Positions 53,388-62,240 of a stretch of DNA of 64,000 nucleotides are shown here, piece after piece. Every line of letters begins with the position of its first letter. The stretch's first letter is position 1. The notes under the pieces are model-generated. The model searched no databases. It saw only the letters and a list, made by a program, of their open reading frames with translations, and was not told the DNA's origin. This DNA comes from Streptomyces sp. SM11 (GTDB lineage Bacteria; Actinomycetota; Actinomycetes; Streptomycetales; Streptomycetaceae): assembly GCF_002910905.1 (NCBI RefSeq), contig NZ_NEUE01000193.1, positions 22,141 to 86,140 of the forward strand, in the 5' to 3' direction. The position numbers and the translations under genes were made by a program.

Positions 53388-54785
53388 CTACAGCAACAGC
53401 GACAGCAGCAGGATGAAGGCCATGGCCACCACGGAGATGATCGTCTCCATCACCGACCAGGTCTTCACCGTCTGGCCGACGTCCATGCCGAAGTACTCCT
53501 TCACCAGCCAGAACCCGGCGTCGTTCACATGACTGAAGAAGAGCGAACCGGCGCCCACGGCCAGCACCAGCAGGGCCGCGTGCGAGGTCGACATGTCGGC
53601 GGCCAGCGGGGCGACCAGCCCGGCGGCCGAGATGGTGGCGACCGTGGCCGAGCCGGTGGCGAGGCGGATCGCGACGGCGATCAGCCAGCCCAGCAGCAGG
53701 GCCGGTATCGACCAGTTCTCGGAGAACTCCAGGACCATCCGGCCCACCCCGGCGTCGATCAGCGTCTGCTTGAAGCCGCCGCCCGCGCCGACGATCAGCA
53801 GGATCCCGGCGATCGGGGCGAGGGACTTCTCCACGGTGCCGGCGAGCCGGTCCCTGGTGAACCCGGCGGCCCGGCCGAGCGTGAACATCCCTACGAGGAC
53901 GGCCGCGAGCAGGGCGATCAGCGGCGAGCCGACGACCGCGGTGACCTTCTGGAGACCGTTCCCGGGGTTGTCGACCACGATCTCGACGAGCGCGTTGAGC
54001 AGCATCAGGACGACCGGCAGCAGGATGGTCGCCAGGGTCGCGCCGAAGCTCGGGCGGCGGTCCAGGTCCTCGGAGGGGCGCTGCGGGATCATGTTCTCCG
54101 GCGGCTTGATGTCCACCCAGCGCGCGGCGTAGCGGGAGAACACCGGACCGGCGATGATCACCGTCGGGATGGCGACCAGCACACCGAGCGCCAGCGTCAC
54201 CCCGAGATTGGCGTCCAGGGCGTCGATCGCGACCAGCGGGCCGGGGTGCGGCGGGATCAGCCCGTGCATCACGGAGAGCCCGGCCAGCGCCGGGATCCCG
54301 ATCCGCATCAGGGAGTAGTTGCCGCGCTTGGCGACGAGCAGCACGACCGGGATCATCAGCACGATCCCGACCTCGAAGAACAGCGGCAGACCGATGATCG
54401 AGGCGATCAGGACCATCGCCCAGGGCATCACCCGGCCACTCGCCTTCGCGAGGATGGTGTCGACGACCTGGTCCGCCCCGCCCGAGTCGGCGAGCAGTTT
54501 GCCGAGGATCGCGCCGAGCGCGATCAGGACGCCCACACCCGCGACGGTGGAGCCGAGGCCCGCGGTGAAGCTGAGAATCGTGTCGGCCGGGGCGGCTCCC
54601 GCGAAGGAGCCGAGCGCCAGCGAACCGATGGTCAGCGCCAGGAACGCGTGCATCTTGAGCTTGGTGATGAGGAGAACGATGACGGCGATGCCCGCCAGGA
54701 CGGCGATGCCCAACTGAGCGTTGCCTGCCGAGGTGATCGGTTCGGCGGCGTCCGCTGCCAGCATCTCGACGCTGAGACTGGTCAC
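53388..54785 (-). CDS. gntP: gluconate:H+ symporter (GntP family)
   Basis: The 465-residue permease has about 12-14 helices with the family blocks AGLGSTVAGVGVLIALGAIL (G-rich helix), VMHGLIPPHPGPLVAIDALD, and GPVFSRYAARW. Near the end SHVNDAGFWLVKEYFGMDVG is the GntP signature. It imports gluconate or related aldonates. Its gene is followed (on the minus strand) by nothing else and preceded by the gluconokinase gene with an 11-base gap, so they form an operon. It is controlled by the divergent GntR regulator, by position. Confidence 0.93.
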   Translation of the reverse strand: MTSLSVEMLAADAAEPITSAGNAQLGIAVLAGIAVIVLLITKLKMHAFLALTIGSLALGSFAGAAPADTILSFTAGLGSTVAGVGVLIALGAILGKLLADSGGADQVVDTILAKASGRVMPWAMVLIASIIGLPLFFEVGIVLMIPVVLLVAKRGNYSLMRIGIPALAGLSVMHGLIPPHPGPLVAIDALDANLGVTLALGVLVAIPTVIIAGPVFSRYAARWVDIKPPENMIPQRPSEDLDRRPSFGATLATILLPVVLMLLNALVEIVVDNPGNGLQKVTAVVGSPLIALLAAVLVGMFTLGRAAGFTRDRLAGTVEKSLAPIAGILLIVGAGGGFKQTLIDAGVGRMVLEFSENWSIPALLLGWLIAVAIRLATGSATVATISAAGLVAPLAADMSTSHAALLVLAVGAGSLFFSHVNDAGFWLVKEYFGMDVGQTVKTWSVMETIISVVAMAFILLLSLLL

Positions 54786-54796
54786 GGTGATGGTCC

Positions 54797-55306
54797 TTAA
54801 CTGTCGAGCCGGCGCAGCGCGGCGACGGCTCGCCGGGTGATTTCCTCAGGGGTGCCGGACACGTCGACGCTCACCCCGGCCTCGTTGGCCCGGAGCGGCT
54901 GCAGCGTCGCGAACTGGGAGTCGAGCAGCGCGGTGGGCATGAAGTGGCCCTTGCGGTCCGCCATCCGCTCCTCGATCAGCGCCCGGTCACCGGTCAGATG
55001 CAGGAAGACGGCGTCCGGCGCCTCCTCCCGCAGCCGGTCCCGGTAGACGCGCTTGAGCGCGGAGCTGGAGACGACCCCGCCGAGCCCCGCCCGCCCGTGC
55101 GCCCACTCGCCGATGGCGTCCAGCCACGGCCACCGGTCGTCGTCGTCCAGGGGGGTGCCGGCCGACATCTTGGCGATGTTCGCCGGGGGATGGAAATCGT
55201 CGCCCTCGGCGTACGGAACGCCGAGTTCGGCGGCGAGCAGGGGACCGATCGTGGTCTTGCCGGTTCCTGCTACGCCCATCACCACGACGACGTGGGGGGT
55301 GCTCAT
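54797..55306 (-). CDS. gntK: gluconokinase
   Basis: The 169-residue kinase from the ATG at 55304-55306 (MSTPHVVVVMGVAGTGKTTI) has Walker A GVAGTGKTT, YAEGDDFHPPANIAKMSAGT, PLDDDDRWPWL, and the conserved KRVYRDRLREE and RKGHFMPTALLDSQFATLQP. It phosphorylates gluconate to 6-phosphogluconate for the pentose phosphate or Entner-Doudoroff routes. An ATG at 55324 (MNTAPP) is an alternative start. It is the first gene of the gntK-gntP operon and is divergent from the FadR-type regulator. Confidence 0.95.
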   Translation of the reverse strand: MSTPHVVVVMGVAGTGKTTIGPLLAAELGVPYAEGDDFHPPANIAKMSAGTPLDDDDRWPWLDAIGEWAHGRAGLGGVVSSSALKRVYRDRLREEAPDAVFLHLTGDRALIEERMADRKGHFMPTALLDSQFATLQPLRANEAGVSVDVSGTPEEITRRAVAALRRLDS

Positions 55307-55404
55307 GGGGGGTGCCGTGTTCATGGGGGTGTCTCGCTGTCTTCTTCGACATCGGTCCGTCGCGCTACTGAAACCTATTAGGTGTGACTTATTCAAGACC
55401 CTGT

Positions 55405-55416
55405 GACGTAAACGTC
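55405..55416. promoter_or_regulatory. possible GntR operator in the gntK/gntR divergent promoter region
   Basis: GACGTAAACGTC is an inverted repeat (GACGT/ACGTC arms around AA) in the 150-base region between the divergent gntK and gntR starts. It is a plausible operator for the FadR-type regulator. Confidence 0.4.
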
Positions 55417-55456
55417 GTACTTTTTGTTCCGGAGGGCCGCCCCGTAGGCTTGACTC

Positions 55457-56158
55457 ATGAGCACACAGGGCCAGGGGCTGCATACACATGTGCTGGACAC
55501 CCTGGGGCTGGAGATCTCCTCCGGCCGGTTCCCGCCCGGCAGCGTCCTGCGCACCGACGAGCTCGCCCAGCGCTTCGACGTCTCCCGTACGGTCGTCCGC
55601 GAAGTGGTCCGGGTCCTGGAATCGATGCACCTGGTCGAATCCCGCCGCCGCGTCGGTGTGACCGTCCGTCCCACCGAGACCTGGAACGTCTACGACCCCC
55701 AGGTCATCCGCTGGCGCCTCGCCGGCGCCGACCGCCCCCGCCAGCTGCGCTCCCTCACCGTGCTGCGCTCCGCGATCGAACCCGTCGCCGCCGGCCTCGC
55801 CGCCCGCCACGCCACCGCCGCGCAGTGCGCCGAGCTCACCGAACGCGCCCTCGGCATGGTCGCCACCTCGCGCGGTCAGCAGCTGGAGGGCTACCTCGAA
55901 CACGACATCGCCTTCCACCGGATCGTTCTCAACGCCTCAGGGAACGAGATGTTCGCCCGGCTCGGGGACGTCGTCGCCGAGGTGCTCGCGGGCCGCACCC
56001 ACCACCAGGTGATGTTCGAGGACCCCGACCCGGCCGCCGTCACGCTGCACGTCCGGCTCGCCGAGGCGGTCCGCGAGGGCGACCCGGAGGCCGCCGAACG
56101 GATCACCAAGGAGATCGCGGTCGGCGCCCTGCACGAACTGGACGTCCTCGCCCCGTAG
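55457..56158 (+). CDS. gntR: FadR-type (GntR/FCD) regulator of gluconate genes
   Basis: The 233-residue regulator has a GntR winged helix ([40 protein letters not shown], about 10-75). An FCD ligand domain follows (about 90-225) with the metal-coordinating [15 protein letters not shown] and [18 protein letters not shown]. It is divergent from gntK-gntP and should repress them, released by gluconate or 6-phosphogluconate, as in related actinobacteria (SCO1678-1680 from memory). Confidence 0.9.
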   Translation: MSTQGQGLHTHVLDTLGLEISSGRFPPGSVLRTDELAQRFDVSRTVVREVVRVLESMHLVESRRRVGVTVRPTETWNVYDPQVIRWRLAGADRPRQLRSLTVLRSAIEPVAAGLAARHATAAQCAELTERALGMVATSRGQQLEGYLEHDIAFHRIVLNASGNEMFARLGDVVAEVLAGRTHHQVMFEDPDPAAVTLHVRLAEAVREGDPEAAERITKEIAVGALHELDVLAP

Positions 56159-56271
56159 CGCTTCCGTGCCCCGCAGAGCTTCCGGGCGACGCGGCGCGGG
56201 ACCCGCCTCCGAGGCGTACGGTTGTCCGCGTTCGATCTTCGCGAAAGCTCAGGAGCAGGGAGAGCACGGTT

Positions 56272-57357
56272 ATGGCGCAGCAGGTGCAAGGGGTCATCGC
56301 ACCGGGGAAGAACGAGCCGGTCAGGGTCGAGACGATCGTGATCCCGGACCCCGGTCCCGGCGAGGCCGTCGTGAAGGTCCAGGCGTGCGGCGTCTGCCAC
56401 ACCGACCTGCACTACAAGCAGGGCGGCATCAACGACGAGTTCCCCTTCCTCCTCGGCCACGAGGCCGCGGGCGTCGTGGAGTCGGTCGGCGAGGGCGTCA
56501 CGGACGTCGCCCCCGGCGACTTCGTCATCCTCAACTGGCGTGCCGTGTGCGGCCAGTGCCGGGCCTGTCGGCGCGGCCGCCCCTGGTACTGCTTCGACAC
56601 CCACAACGCGAAGCAGAGGATGACGCTGCTCGACGGCACGGAGCTGTCGCCCGCCCTCGGTATCGGCGCCTTCGCCGAGAAGACCCTCGTCGCCTCCGGC
56701 CAGTGCACCAAGGTCGACCCCGAGGTCTCCCCGGCCGTCGCCGGACTTCTCGGCTGCGGCGTCATGGCGGGCATCGGCGCCGCCATCAACACCGGCCAGG
56801 TCGGCCGCGGCGACTCCGTCGCCGTCATCGGCTGCGGCGGCGTCGGCGACGCGGCCGTCGCCGGCGCCCGGCTGGCCGGCGCGGCGAAGATCATCGCGGT
56901 CGACATCGACGACCGCAAGCTGGAGACGGCGAAGAAGATGGGCGCCACCCACACCGTCAACTCCCGCTCCACCGACCCCGTCGAGGCCATCCGCGCCCTC
57001 ACCGACGGCAACGGCGCCGATGTCGTCATCGAGGCCGTCGGCCGCCCGGAGACCTACGAACAGGCCTTCTACGCCCGCGACCTGGCCGGCACGGTCGTCC
57101 TCGTCGGTGTCCCGACCCCGGACATGAAGCTCGAACTGCCGCTCCTGGACGTCTTCGGCCGCGGCGGCTCGCTCAAGTCCTCCTGGTACGGCGACTGCCT
57201 GCCCTCCCGCGACTTCCCGATGCTCGTCGACCTCCACCAGCAGGGCCGCCTGGACCTCGCCGCCTTCGTTACCGAGACCATCGGCCTGGGCGACGTCGAG
57301 CAGGCCTTCGCCCGGATGCACGACGGCGACGTCCTCCGCTCGGTGGTGGTCTTCTGA
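56272..57357 (+). CDS. S-(hydroxymethyl)mycothiol dehydrogenase
   Basis: The 361-residue zinc-dependent class III-type dehydrogenase oxidises S-hydroxymethylmycothiol, formed from formaldehyde and mycothiol. Catalytic zinc ligands are Cys42 ([13 protein letters not shown]) and GHE at 62-64. Structural zinc cysteines are in [15 protein letters not shown], and the Rossmann motif is [13 protein letters not shown]. The whole sequence, including [15 protein letters not shown], is typical of mycothiol-dependent formaldehyde dehydrogenases. The ATG at 56272 follows GGAGCAGGGAG. Its stop overlaps the next ATG (TGATG), so the metallo-hydrolase is translationally coupled. Confidence 0.95.
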   Translation: MAQQVQGVIAPGKNEPVRVETIVIPDPGPGEAVVKVQACGVCHTDLHYKQGGINDEFPFLLGHEAAGVVESVGEGVTDVAPGDFVILNWRAVCGQCRACRRGRPWYCFDTHNAKQRMTLLDGTELSPALGIGAFAEKTLVASGQCTKVDPEVSPAVAGLLGCGVMAGIGAAINTGQVGRGDSVAVIGCGGVGDAAVAGARLAGAAKIIAVDIDDRKLETAKKMGATHTVNSRSTDPVEAIRALTDGNGADVVIEAVGRPETYEQAFYARDLAGTVVLVGVPTPDMKLELPLLDVFGRGGSLKSSWYGDCLPSRDFPMLVDLHQQGRLDLAAFVTETIGLGDVEQAFARMHDGDVLRSVVVF

Positions 57358-57986
57358 TGACCGCCCGCATCGACCACCTCGTCACCTCCGGCACCTTCGC
57401 CCTCGACGGCGGTGAGTGGGACGTCGACAACAACGTCTGGATCATCGGCGACGACACCGAGGCGATCGTCGTCGACGCCGCCCACGACGCCGCCGCCATC
57501 GAGGCCGCACTCAGCGGCCGGACGCTGCGCGCCATCGTCTGCACCCACGCGCACAACGACCACATCGACGCCGCCCCCGCCCTCGCGGAAGCCACCGGCG
57601 CCCCGATCCTCCTCCACCCGGACGACCTGCCGCTCTGGCAGCGGACCCACCCGGACCGCGCCCCCGACGGCACCCTGACCGACGGCCAGGAACTGACCGT
57701 CGCCGGCACCACGCTCACGGTCCTGCACACCCCGGGCCACGCTCCCGGCGCGGTCTGCCTGTACGCCCCCGGCCTCTCCGCGGTCTTCACCGGGGACACC
57801 CTCTTCCAGGGTGGTCCCGGCGCCACCGGCCGGTCTTTCTCACATTTCCCGACGATCATCGACTCGATCCGGGACCGGCTGCTCACCCTGCCGGGCGACA
57901 CGGCCGTCCGCACCGGCCACGGCGACCCCACCACCATCGGCGCGGAGGCCCCACAGCTCGACGAATGGATCAAGCGCGGCCACTGA
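57357..57986 (+). CDS. metallo-beta-lactamase fold hydrolase (likely S-formylmycothiol thioesterase)
   Basis: The 209-residue enzyme has the metal-binding motif THAHNDHID (HxHxDH), HTPGHAPGAVCLY with a further His, FTGDTLFQGGPGATGR with the bridging Asp, and the final GHGDPTTIG. This glyoxalase II-like fold commonly follows mycothiol formaldehyde dehydrogenase. By position it should hydrolyse S-formylmycothiol to formate and free mycothiol, completing the pathway. The coupling to the dehydrogenase is by a 1-base overlap (TGATG). Confidence 0.9.
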   Translation: MTARIDHLVTSGTFALDGGEWDVDNNVWIIGDDTEAIVVDAAHDAAAIEAALSGRTLRAIVCTHAHNDHIDAAPALAEATGAPILLHPDDLPLWQRTHPDRAPDGTLTDGQELTVAGTTLTVLHTPGHAPGAVCLYAPGLSAVFTGDTLFQGGPGATGRSFSHFPTIIDSIRDRLLTLPGDTAVRTGHGDPTTIGAEAPQLDEWIKRGH

Positions 57987-57999
57987 GCGTTGCGTTACG

Positions 58000-58938
58000 T
58001 CACCGGTCCGGCCAGGCGGAGAGCCGCAGCCCGCTCTCGAAGCGGCGCTGCTCCCCGCCGACCGGATCGGTGAACTCCAGCACGCGAGCCAGCAACTGCA
58101 ACGGCCGCGACCAGTCGTCCGGCTCCCCCTCCGCCGCCACCACCGGATACAGCGGATCGTGAACGATCGGCAGACCCAGGGCGTTCATGTGGACCCGCAG
58201 TTGATGCGTCCGCCCGGTCGCCGGCAGTAGCCGGTAACGCCCGACCCCGCCTCGGTGCTTCACCAGCTCCACGCGACTCTCGCTGTTCGCCTCGCCCGGC
58301 TCCTCCCGGGCGGCGAGCACCCCGCGTTCCTTCACGATCCGGCTCCGTACGGTCCGGGGGAGGGTGAGCTCCGGGTCGTACGGGGCCACCGCCTCGTACT
58401 CCTTGCGCACCAGCCGGTCCCGGAACAGCGTCTGGTACGCGCCCCGGTCCTCGGGCCGCACCACGAACAGGACGAGCCCCGCGGTCAGCCGGTCCAGCCG
58501 GTGCGCGGGCTGCAACGCGGGCAGCTCCAGATCCCGCCGCAGCCGGGCCACCGCGGTCTCGGTGATGTGCCGCCCCCGGGGCATGGTCGCCAGGAAGTGC
58601 GGCTTGTCCGCGACCACGAGGCGCTCGTCCCGGTACACGACCCCGACCGGGAACGGCACCGGCTCCTCGGCCGTGAAGTCCCGGTGGAACCAGAGAAACC
58701 GCCCGGCGACGTAGGGCTCATCACCCCGCACAGCGACACCGTCCGCCCCCACGAACCGCCCGGCATCGAGCATTTCCGTCACCCGGACCGCCCCGATCGC
58801 CCCGCCGAACCGAGCTACCAGATGCTCCCCCACGCATCCCCGGGCCCCGCCCGGATCCTCCGGCAACCGCACCCGCACCGCGTCGATCCCGTCCCGCTGG
58901 GGGAGCGGTGAGACGGGCGGCTTCCTGCGGCCCCTCAT
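58000..58938 (-). CDS. RluA family pseudouridine synthase
   Basis: The 312-residue enzyme is read from the ATG at 58936-58938 (MRGRRKPPVSPLPQRDGIDA). An N-terminal S4-like region (GRFVGADGVAVRGDEPYVAG) precedes the catalytic domain with VVADKPHFLATMPRGRHITE and the signature AHRLDRLTAGLVLFVVRPED, where Asp in HRLDR is the catalytic nucleophile. LLPATGRTHQLRVHMNALGL closes the active site. It modifies uridines in rRNA or tRNA. It ends 13 bases from the convergent MBL gene. Confidence 0.93.
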   Translation of the reverse strand: MRGRRKPPVSPLPQRDGIDAVRVRLPEDPGGARGCVGEHLVARFGGAIGAVRVTEMLDAGRFVGADGVAVRGDEPYVAGRFLWFHRDFTAEEPVPFPVGVVYRDERLVVADKPHFLATMPRGRHITETAVARLRRDLELPALQPAHRLDRLTAGLVLFVVRPEDRGAYQTLFRDRLVRKEYEAVAPYDPELTLPRTVRSRIVKERGVLAAREEPGEANSESRVELVKHRGGVGRYRLLPATGRTHQLRVHMNALGLPIVHDPLYPVVAAEGEPDDWSRPLQLLARVLEFTDPVGGEQRRFESGLRLSAWPDR

Positions 58939-58970
58939 GGTCGTACCTCTCCGTAGCGGGCCGGTGACGC

Positions 58971-58996
58971 AAAAGAGCCCCACCGAAGTGGGGCTC
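58971..58996 (-). terminator. rho-independent terminator of the tRNA-Leu gene
   Basis: On the minus strand GAGCCCCAC-TTCG-GTGGGGCTC is followed by TTTT: a 9-bp stem with a stable UUCG loop and a U-run. It lies directly downstream of the tRNA, a classical intrinsic terminator and rare in this otherwise U-run-free window. Confidence 0.9.
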
Positions 58997-59000
58997 CTAC

Positions 59001-59088
59001 TGGTGTCCGAGGGGGGACTTGAACCCCCACGCCCGATAAAGGGCACTAGCACCTCAAGCTAGCGCGTCTGCCATTCCGCCACCCGGAC
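59001..59088 (-). tRNA. tRNA-Leu (anticodon GAG), CCA encoded
   Basis: On the minus strand the gene starts GTCCGGGTGGCGGAATGG and ends with CTCGGACACCA. Acceptor GTCCGGG pairs with CTCGGAC (one G-T pair). The anticodon arm is CTAGC-TTGAGGT-GCTAG with anticodon GAG at 59053-59055, reading CUC and CUU. The long variable arm and the T-arm GGGGGTTCAAGTCCCCC are typical of class II tRNA-Leu. The 3' CCA is encoded. Confidence 0.95.
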
Positions 59089-59273
59089 AAGGTGTCTGTC
59101 TCGCGGGCCCGTGCCCGTTCCGACGAGGAAAACCATAGCAAACTTTCAGGGGTGCTCGATCACGCCCCGATGGCTGCGAAGGGTGCGCGACGGGGGGGTG
59201 CGCGGCCTTGGGTGTACGCCGTGGGCGCGGGAGGATGAGGAGGAGCACCACAGCGACAGTGGAAGGAACCAGC

Positions 59274-60608
59274 GTGAGCGAGAGCAGCACGGGCAAGGCC
59301 GTCACCGGCGGCAACGCCGAGAGGGAGGTCGTCGACCTCTGTCGTGACCTGATCCGGATCGACACCAGCAACTACGGCGACCACTCGGGCCCCGGTGAAC
59401 GGCTCGCGGCCGAGTACGTCGCGGAGAAGCTCGCGGAGGTCGGTCTGGAGCCGCAGATCTTCGAGTCGCACCAGGGGCGGGCCTCCACCGTCGCCCGGAT
59501 CGAGGGCGAGGACCCCTCCCGCCCGGCGCTCCTCATCCACGGGCACACCGACGTCGTCCCGGCCAACGCGGCGGACTGGACGCACGACCCGTTCTCCGGG
59601 GAGATCGCGGACGGCTGTGTCTGGGGCCGGGGCGCGGTCGACATGAAGGACATGGACGCGATGACCCTCGCGGTCGTCCGTGAGCGGATGCGTACCGGCC
59701 GCAAGCCCCCGCGCGACATCGTGCTCGCCTTCCTCGCGGACGAGGAGGCCGGCGGGACGTACGGGGCGCGCTACCTCGTCGACCACCACCCCGGGCTCTT
59801 CGAAGGCGTGACCGAGGCGATCAGCGAGGTCGGCGGCTTCTCCTTCACCGTCAACGAGAACCTGCGGCTGTATCTGGTGGAGACGGCCCAGAAGGGCATG
59901 CACTGGATGAAGCTGACCGTGGACGGCACCGCCGGGCACGGCTCGATGATCCACAAGGACAACGCGATCACCGAGCTGTCCGAGGCGGTGGGGCGGCTGG
60001 GACGGCACAAGTTCCCGGTGCGGGTCACCAAGACGCTGCGGCACTTCCTGGACGAGCTCTCGGACGCGCTGGGCACCGAGCTGGACCCGGAGAACATGGA
60101 CGAGACGCTCGCCAAGCTCGGCGGCATCGCCAAGCTCATCGGCGCCTCCCTCCAGAACACCGCCAACCCCACGCAGCTCGGTGCGGGCTACAAGGTCAAC
60201 GTCATTCCGGGCCAGGCGACCGCCCACGTCGACGGCCGCTACCTGCCGGGGTACGAGGAGGAGTTCCTGGCCGACCTGGACCGGATCCTCGGCCCCAACG
60301 TGCGGCGCGAGGACGTGCACGCGGACAAGGCGCTGGAGACCACGTTCGACGGCGCCCTGGTCGACGCCATGCAGACCGCGCTGGTCGCCGAGGACCCGAT
60401 CGCCCGTGCCGTGCCGTACATGCTCTCGGCCGGCACCGACGCGAAGTCCTTCGACGACCTGGGCATCCGGGGCTTCGGCTTCGCCCCGCTGAAGCTGCCG
60501 CCTGAGCTGGACTTCGCCGGGATGTTCCACGGCGTCGACGAGCGGGTCCCGGTCGACGGTCTGCAGTTCGGCGTGCGGGTGCTCGACCGGTTCATCGACC
60601 ATTCCTGA
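59274..60608 (+). CDS. M20/M28-type metallopeptidase (dipeptidase/carboxypeptidase family)
   Basis: The 444-residue M20 peptidase has the metal motifs LLIHGHTDVVPA (His and Asp), WGRGAVDMKDMDAMT (bridging Asp), and FLADEEAGGTYG (catalytic Glu and a ligand). The dimerisation insert (about 200-330) includes VDGTAGHGSMIHKDNAIT. A C-terminal AGTDAKSF and MFHGVDERV His complete the site. The GTG at 59274 follows GGAAGGAA. Physiological substrate is unknown; this group cleaves dipeptides or acylated amino acids. It lies next to the tRNA gene, divergent. Confidence 0.92.
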   Translation: MSESSTGKAVTGGNAEREVVDLCRDLIRIDTSNYGDHSGPGERLAAEYVAEKLAEVGLEPQIFESHQGRASTVARIEGEDPSRPALLIHGHTDVVPANAADWTHDPFSGEIADGCVWGRGAVDMKDMDAMTLAVVRERMRTGRKPPRDIVLAFLADEEAGGTYGARYLVDHHPGLFEGVTEAISEVGGFSFTVNENLRLYLVETAQKGMHWMKLTVDGTAGHGSMIHKDNAITELSEAVGRLGRHKFPVRVTKTLRHFLDELSDALGTELDPENMDETLAKLGGIAKLIGASLQNTANPTQLGAGYKVNVIPGQATAHVDGRYLPGYEEEFLADLDRILGPNVRREDVHADKALETTFDGALVDAMQTALVAEDPIARAVPYMLSAGTDAKSFDDLGIRGFGFAPLKLPPELDFAGMFHGVDERVPVDGLQFGVRVLDRFIDHS

Positions 60609-60684
60609 CCGCCCCCTGACCGATAAGCCGTCGATTCGTCCACCTGTGCGGAGATGTCCGAACGGGTGAAACGAGCCGTTCACA

Positions 60685-60712
60685 CGTAGCCCCGCCCCAG
60701 CCTCCTCGTTAC
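60685..60712 (+). promoter_or_regulatory. candidate sigma-BldN promoter of chpH
   Basis: CGTAGC (60685-60690) and CGTTAC (60707-60712) are 16 bases apart and about 50 bases before the chpH ATG. Chaplin genes depend on sigma-BldN in Streptomyces, and the boxes resemble its CGTAAC/CGTTGA consensus, but the -10 match is partial. Confidence 0.35.
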
Positions 60713-60760
60713 AAGGTTTGCGGTCCGCGGCTGGGACCGCATTTCCAACTAGGAGGAATA

Positions 60761-60994
60761 ATGATCAAGAAGGTCGTCGCAGTTGCGGCTGCTACGGGTG
60801 GCCTCGTTCTCGCGGGTGCGGGCATGGCTTCCGCCGACGCGGGCGCCCAGGGTGCTGCCATCGGCAGCCCCGGCGTGCTCTCCGGCAACGTCGTCCAGGT
60901 TCCGGTCCACGTGCCGATCAACGTGTGCGGCAACACGGTCTCCGTGATCGGTCTGCTGAACCCCGCCTTCGGCAACACCTGCGTCAACGCCTGA
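60761..60994 (+). CDS. chpH: short chaplin ChpH
   Basis: The 77-residue secreted amyloid-forming protein coats aerial hyphae and spores. Signal peptide: MIKKVVAVAAATGGLVLAGA, cleaved near ASADAG. The single chaplin domain GSPGVLSGNVVQVPVHVPIN then VCGNTVSVIGLLNPAFGNTC has the two Cys that form an intramolecular disulfide. AGGAGG at 60751-60756 drives strong translation of the ATG at 60761. It is followed by a strong terminator and then chpC, the same order as in S. coelicolor (SCO1675/SCO1674). Expression is expected during aerial growth. Confidence 0.97.
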   Translation: MIKKVVAVAAATGGLVLAGAGMASADAGAQGAAIGSPGVLSGNVVQVPVHVPINVCGNTVSVIGLLNPAFGNTCVNA

Positions 60995-61029
60995 CGTTGA
61001 ACGTCAACCCGTAAGGGTTTGAGCTCGAT

Positions 61030-61064
61030 CGGTCCCGGAGTGCACTCCATGCGCTCCGGGACCG
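61030..61064 (+). terminator. chpH terminator hairpin
   Basis: A perfect 11-bp stem CGGTCCCGGAG (61030-61040) with its complement at 61054-61064 and a 13-base loop lies 35 bases after the chpH stop. It separates chpH from chpC. Confidence 0.7.
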
Positions 61065-61133
61065 TTCGGCATTCGGCTCCCGCACGGTCATGTCCGGGGG
61101 TTTTTCGGAAGCCAGAAGGCAGGAAACGAACCT

Positions 61134-61934
61134 ATGCGACAGGTCACTCGTAAAGGCCTGATCACCATGGCGGCTGCGGGCGGAGTGCTCGCGCTCAGTG
61201 GTGGATACGCCCACGCCGACTCCGGGGCGGCCGGCACGGCGTCCGGCTCGCCGGGCGTGCTGTCCGGCAACTCGGTCCAGGTCCCGATCGACATCCCGGT
61301 CAACGTCTGCGGCAACTCCGTCAGCGTCGGCGGACTGCTCAACCCCACCGGTGGAAACGACTGCGGAAACGGATCAGCAGAATCTGACGGCTCGGCCGAC
61401 CGCTCGGCCGCTCCCGAGACCCGCTCGGTCCCCGGCGACACCGGCAACGACGCCCAGGCCGGCGACACCACCGCCTCGGACCGGCGCTCCGGCGCCTCGG
61501 ACCGGCACTCCGAGCCCGGTGCCGGCCGTCACCGGGCCCCGGGCGGCGGCGCCACGGCCGAAGGGACCGCCCAGGGCTCGCCCGGCATCCTCTCCGGCAA
61601 CTTGATCCAGGCACCGATCGACATCCCCGTGAACCTCTGCGGGAACAGCGTCACCATCGGCGGACTGCTGAACCCCGCCTTCGGCAACAGCTGCTCCAAC
61701 GACGCCGAGGTTCCGCCCCCGCCGCCAGAGGAGCCCGAGGTTCCCCCGGTCACGCCGGAGACGCCGGTCAACGAGAAGCCCGAGCCGAACGCTCCCGAGA
61801 CCCAGCACTTCCCCCAGGAGCAACTCGCACAGACCGGTGGTGGCGGGCTCGAACTGCTCATCCCGGCCAGCGCCGGTCTGCTGCTCGCCGGTGCGGGATC
61901 GGTTCTCTACCGCCGCTCGCGCAGCGCCGCCTGA
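61134..61934 (+). CDS. chpC: long chaplin ChpC with sortase anchor
   Basis: The 266-residue protein has a signal peptide (TMAAAGGVLALSGGYAHA) and two chaplin domains: about residues 34-80 (GSPGVLSGNSVQVPIDIPVN...) and about 145-190 (GSPGILSGNLIQAPIDIPVN...). A low-complexity Ser/Asp/Arg/Gly linker separates them. A Pro/Glu-rich spacer (VPPPPPEEPEVPPVTPETPV) leads to LAQTG, a hydrophobic helix and an RRSRSAA tail, the class E sortase signal. It anchors chaplin fibrils to the wall. Frame and length match long chaplins. Confidence 0.97.
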   Translation: MRQVTRKGLITMAAAGGVLALSGGYAHADSGAAGTASGSPGVLSGNSVQVPIDIPVNVCGNSVSVGGLLNPTGGNDCGNGSAESDGSADRSAAPETRSVPGDTGNDAQAGDTTASDRRSGASDRHSEPGAGRHRAPGGGATAEGTAQGSPGILSGNLIQAPIDIPVNLCGNSVTIGGLLNPAFGNSCSNDAEVPPPPPEEPEVPPVTPETPVNEKPEPNAPETQHFPQEQLAQTGGGGLELLIPASAGLLLAGAGSVLYRRSRSAA

Positions 61935-61970
61935 CCCGGGGCGCGCACAGCACGGCACACCCCACGTAGG

Positions 61971-62000
61971 GAGCGGGCCCCGCGACTGCGGGGCCCGCTC
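61971..62000. terminator. hairpin terminator downstream of chpC
   Basis: GAGCGGGCCCCGC-GACT-GCGGGGCCCGCTC is a perfect 13-bp stem with a four-base loop between the convergent chpC and DUF5703 genes. Confidence 0.8.
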
Positions 62001-62004
62001 CATG

Positions 62005-62193
62005 TCACCAGGTGGCCCGTAGCTGACGGATGATCCGTCGGCGCAGCCGCACCCTGCGGCTGCCGTCCCTGCGGAGCGTCAGGCGGTCCAGTTCCCAGTG
62101 TCCGTACTCGGCGTGGTCGGTCAGGAGTCGGGCCGCTTCCCTGCGGGAGACCCCGCGCGGCACGTACACGTCGACGAATTCGTATTCCGGCAT
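62005..62193 (-). CDS. DUF5703 family small protein
   Basis: The 62-residue protein starts at the ATG at 62191-62193 (MPEYEFVDVYVPRGVSRREA) and ends RVRLRRRIIRQLRATW. From memory this is the DUF5703 family, conserved in Streptomyces next to chpC. The end is strongly basic; it might bind nucleic acid. Function is unknown. It is divergent from the next hypothetical gene. Confidence 0.85.
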   Translation of the reverse strand: MPEYEFVDVYVPRGVSRREAARLLTDHAEYGHWELDRLTLRRDGSRRVRLRRRIIRQLRATW

Positions 62194-62240
62194 CGCATCT
62201 ATTGTGCGGGCAGTGCCCCGGTACGGATAGCGTCTGCACT

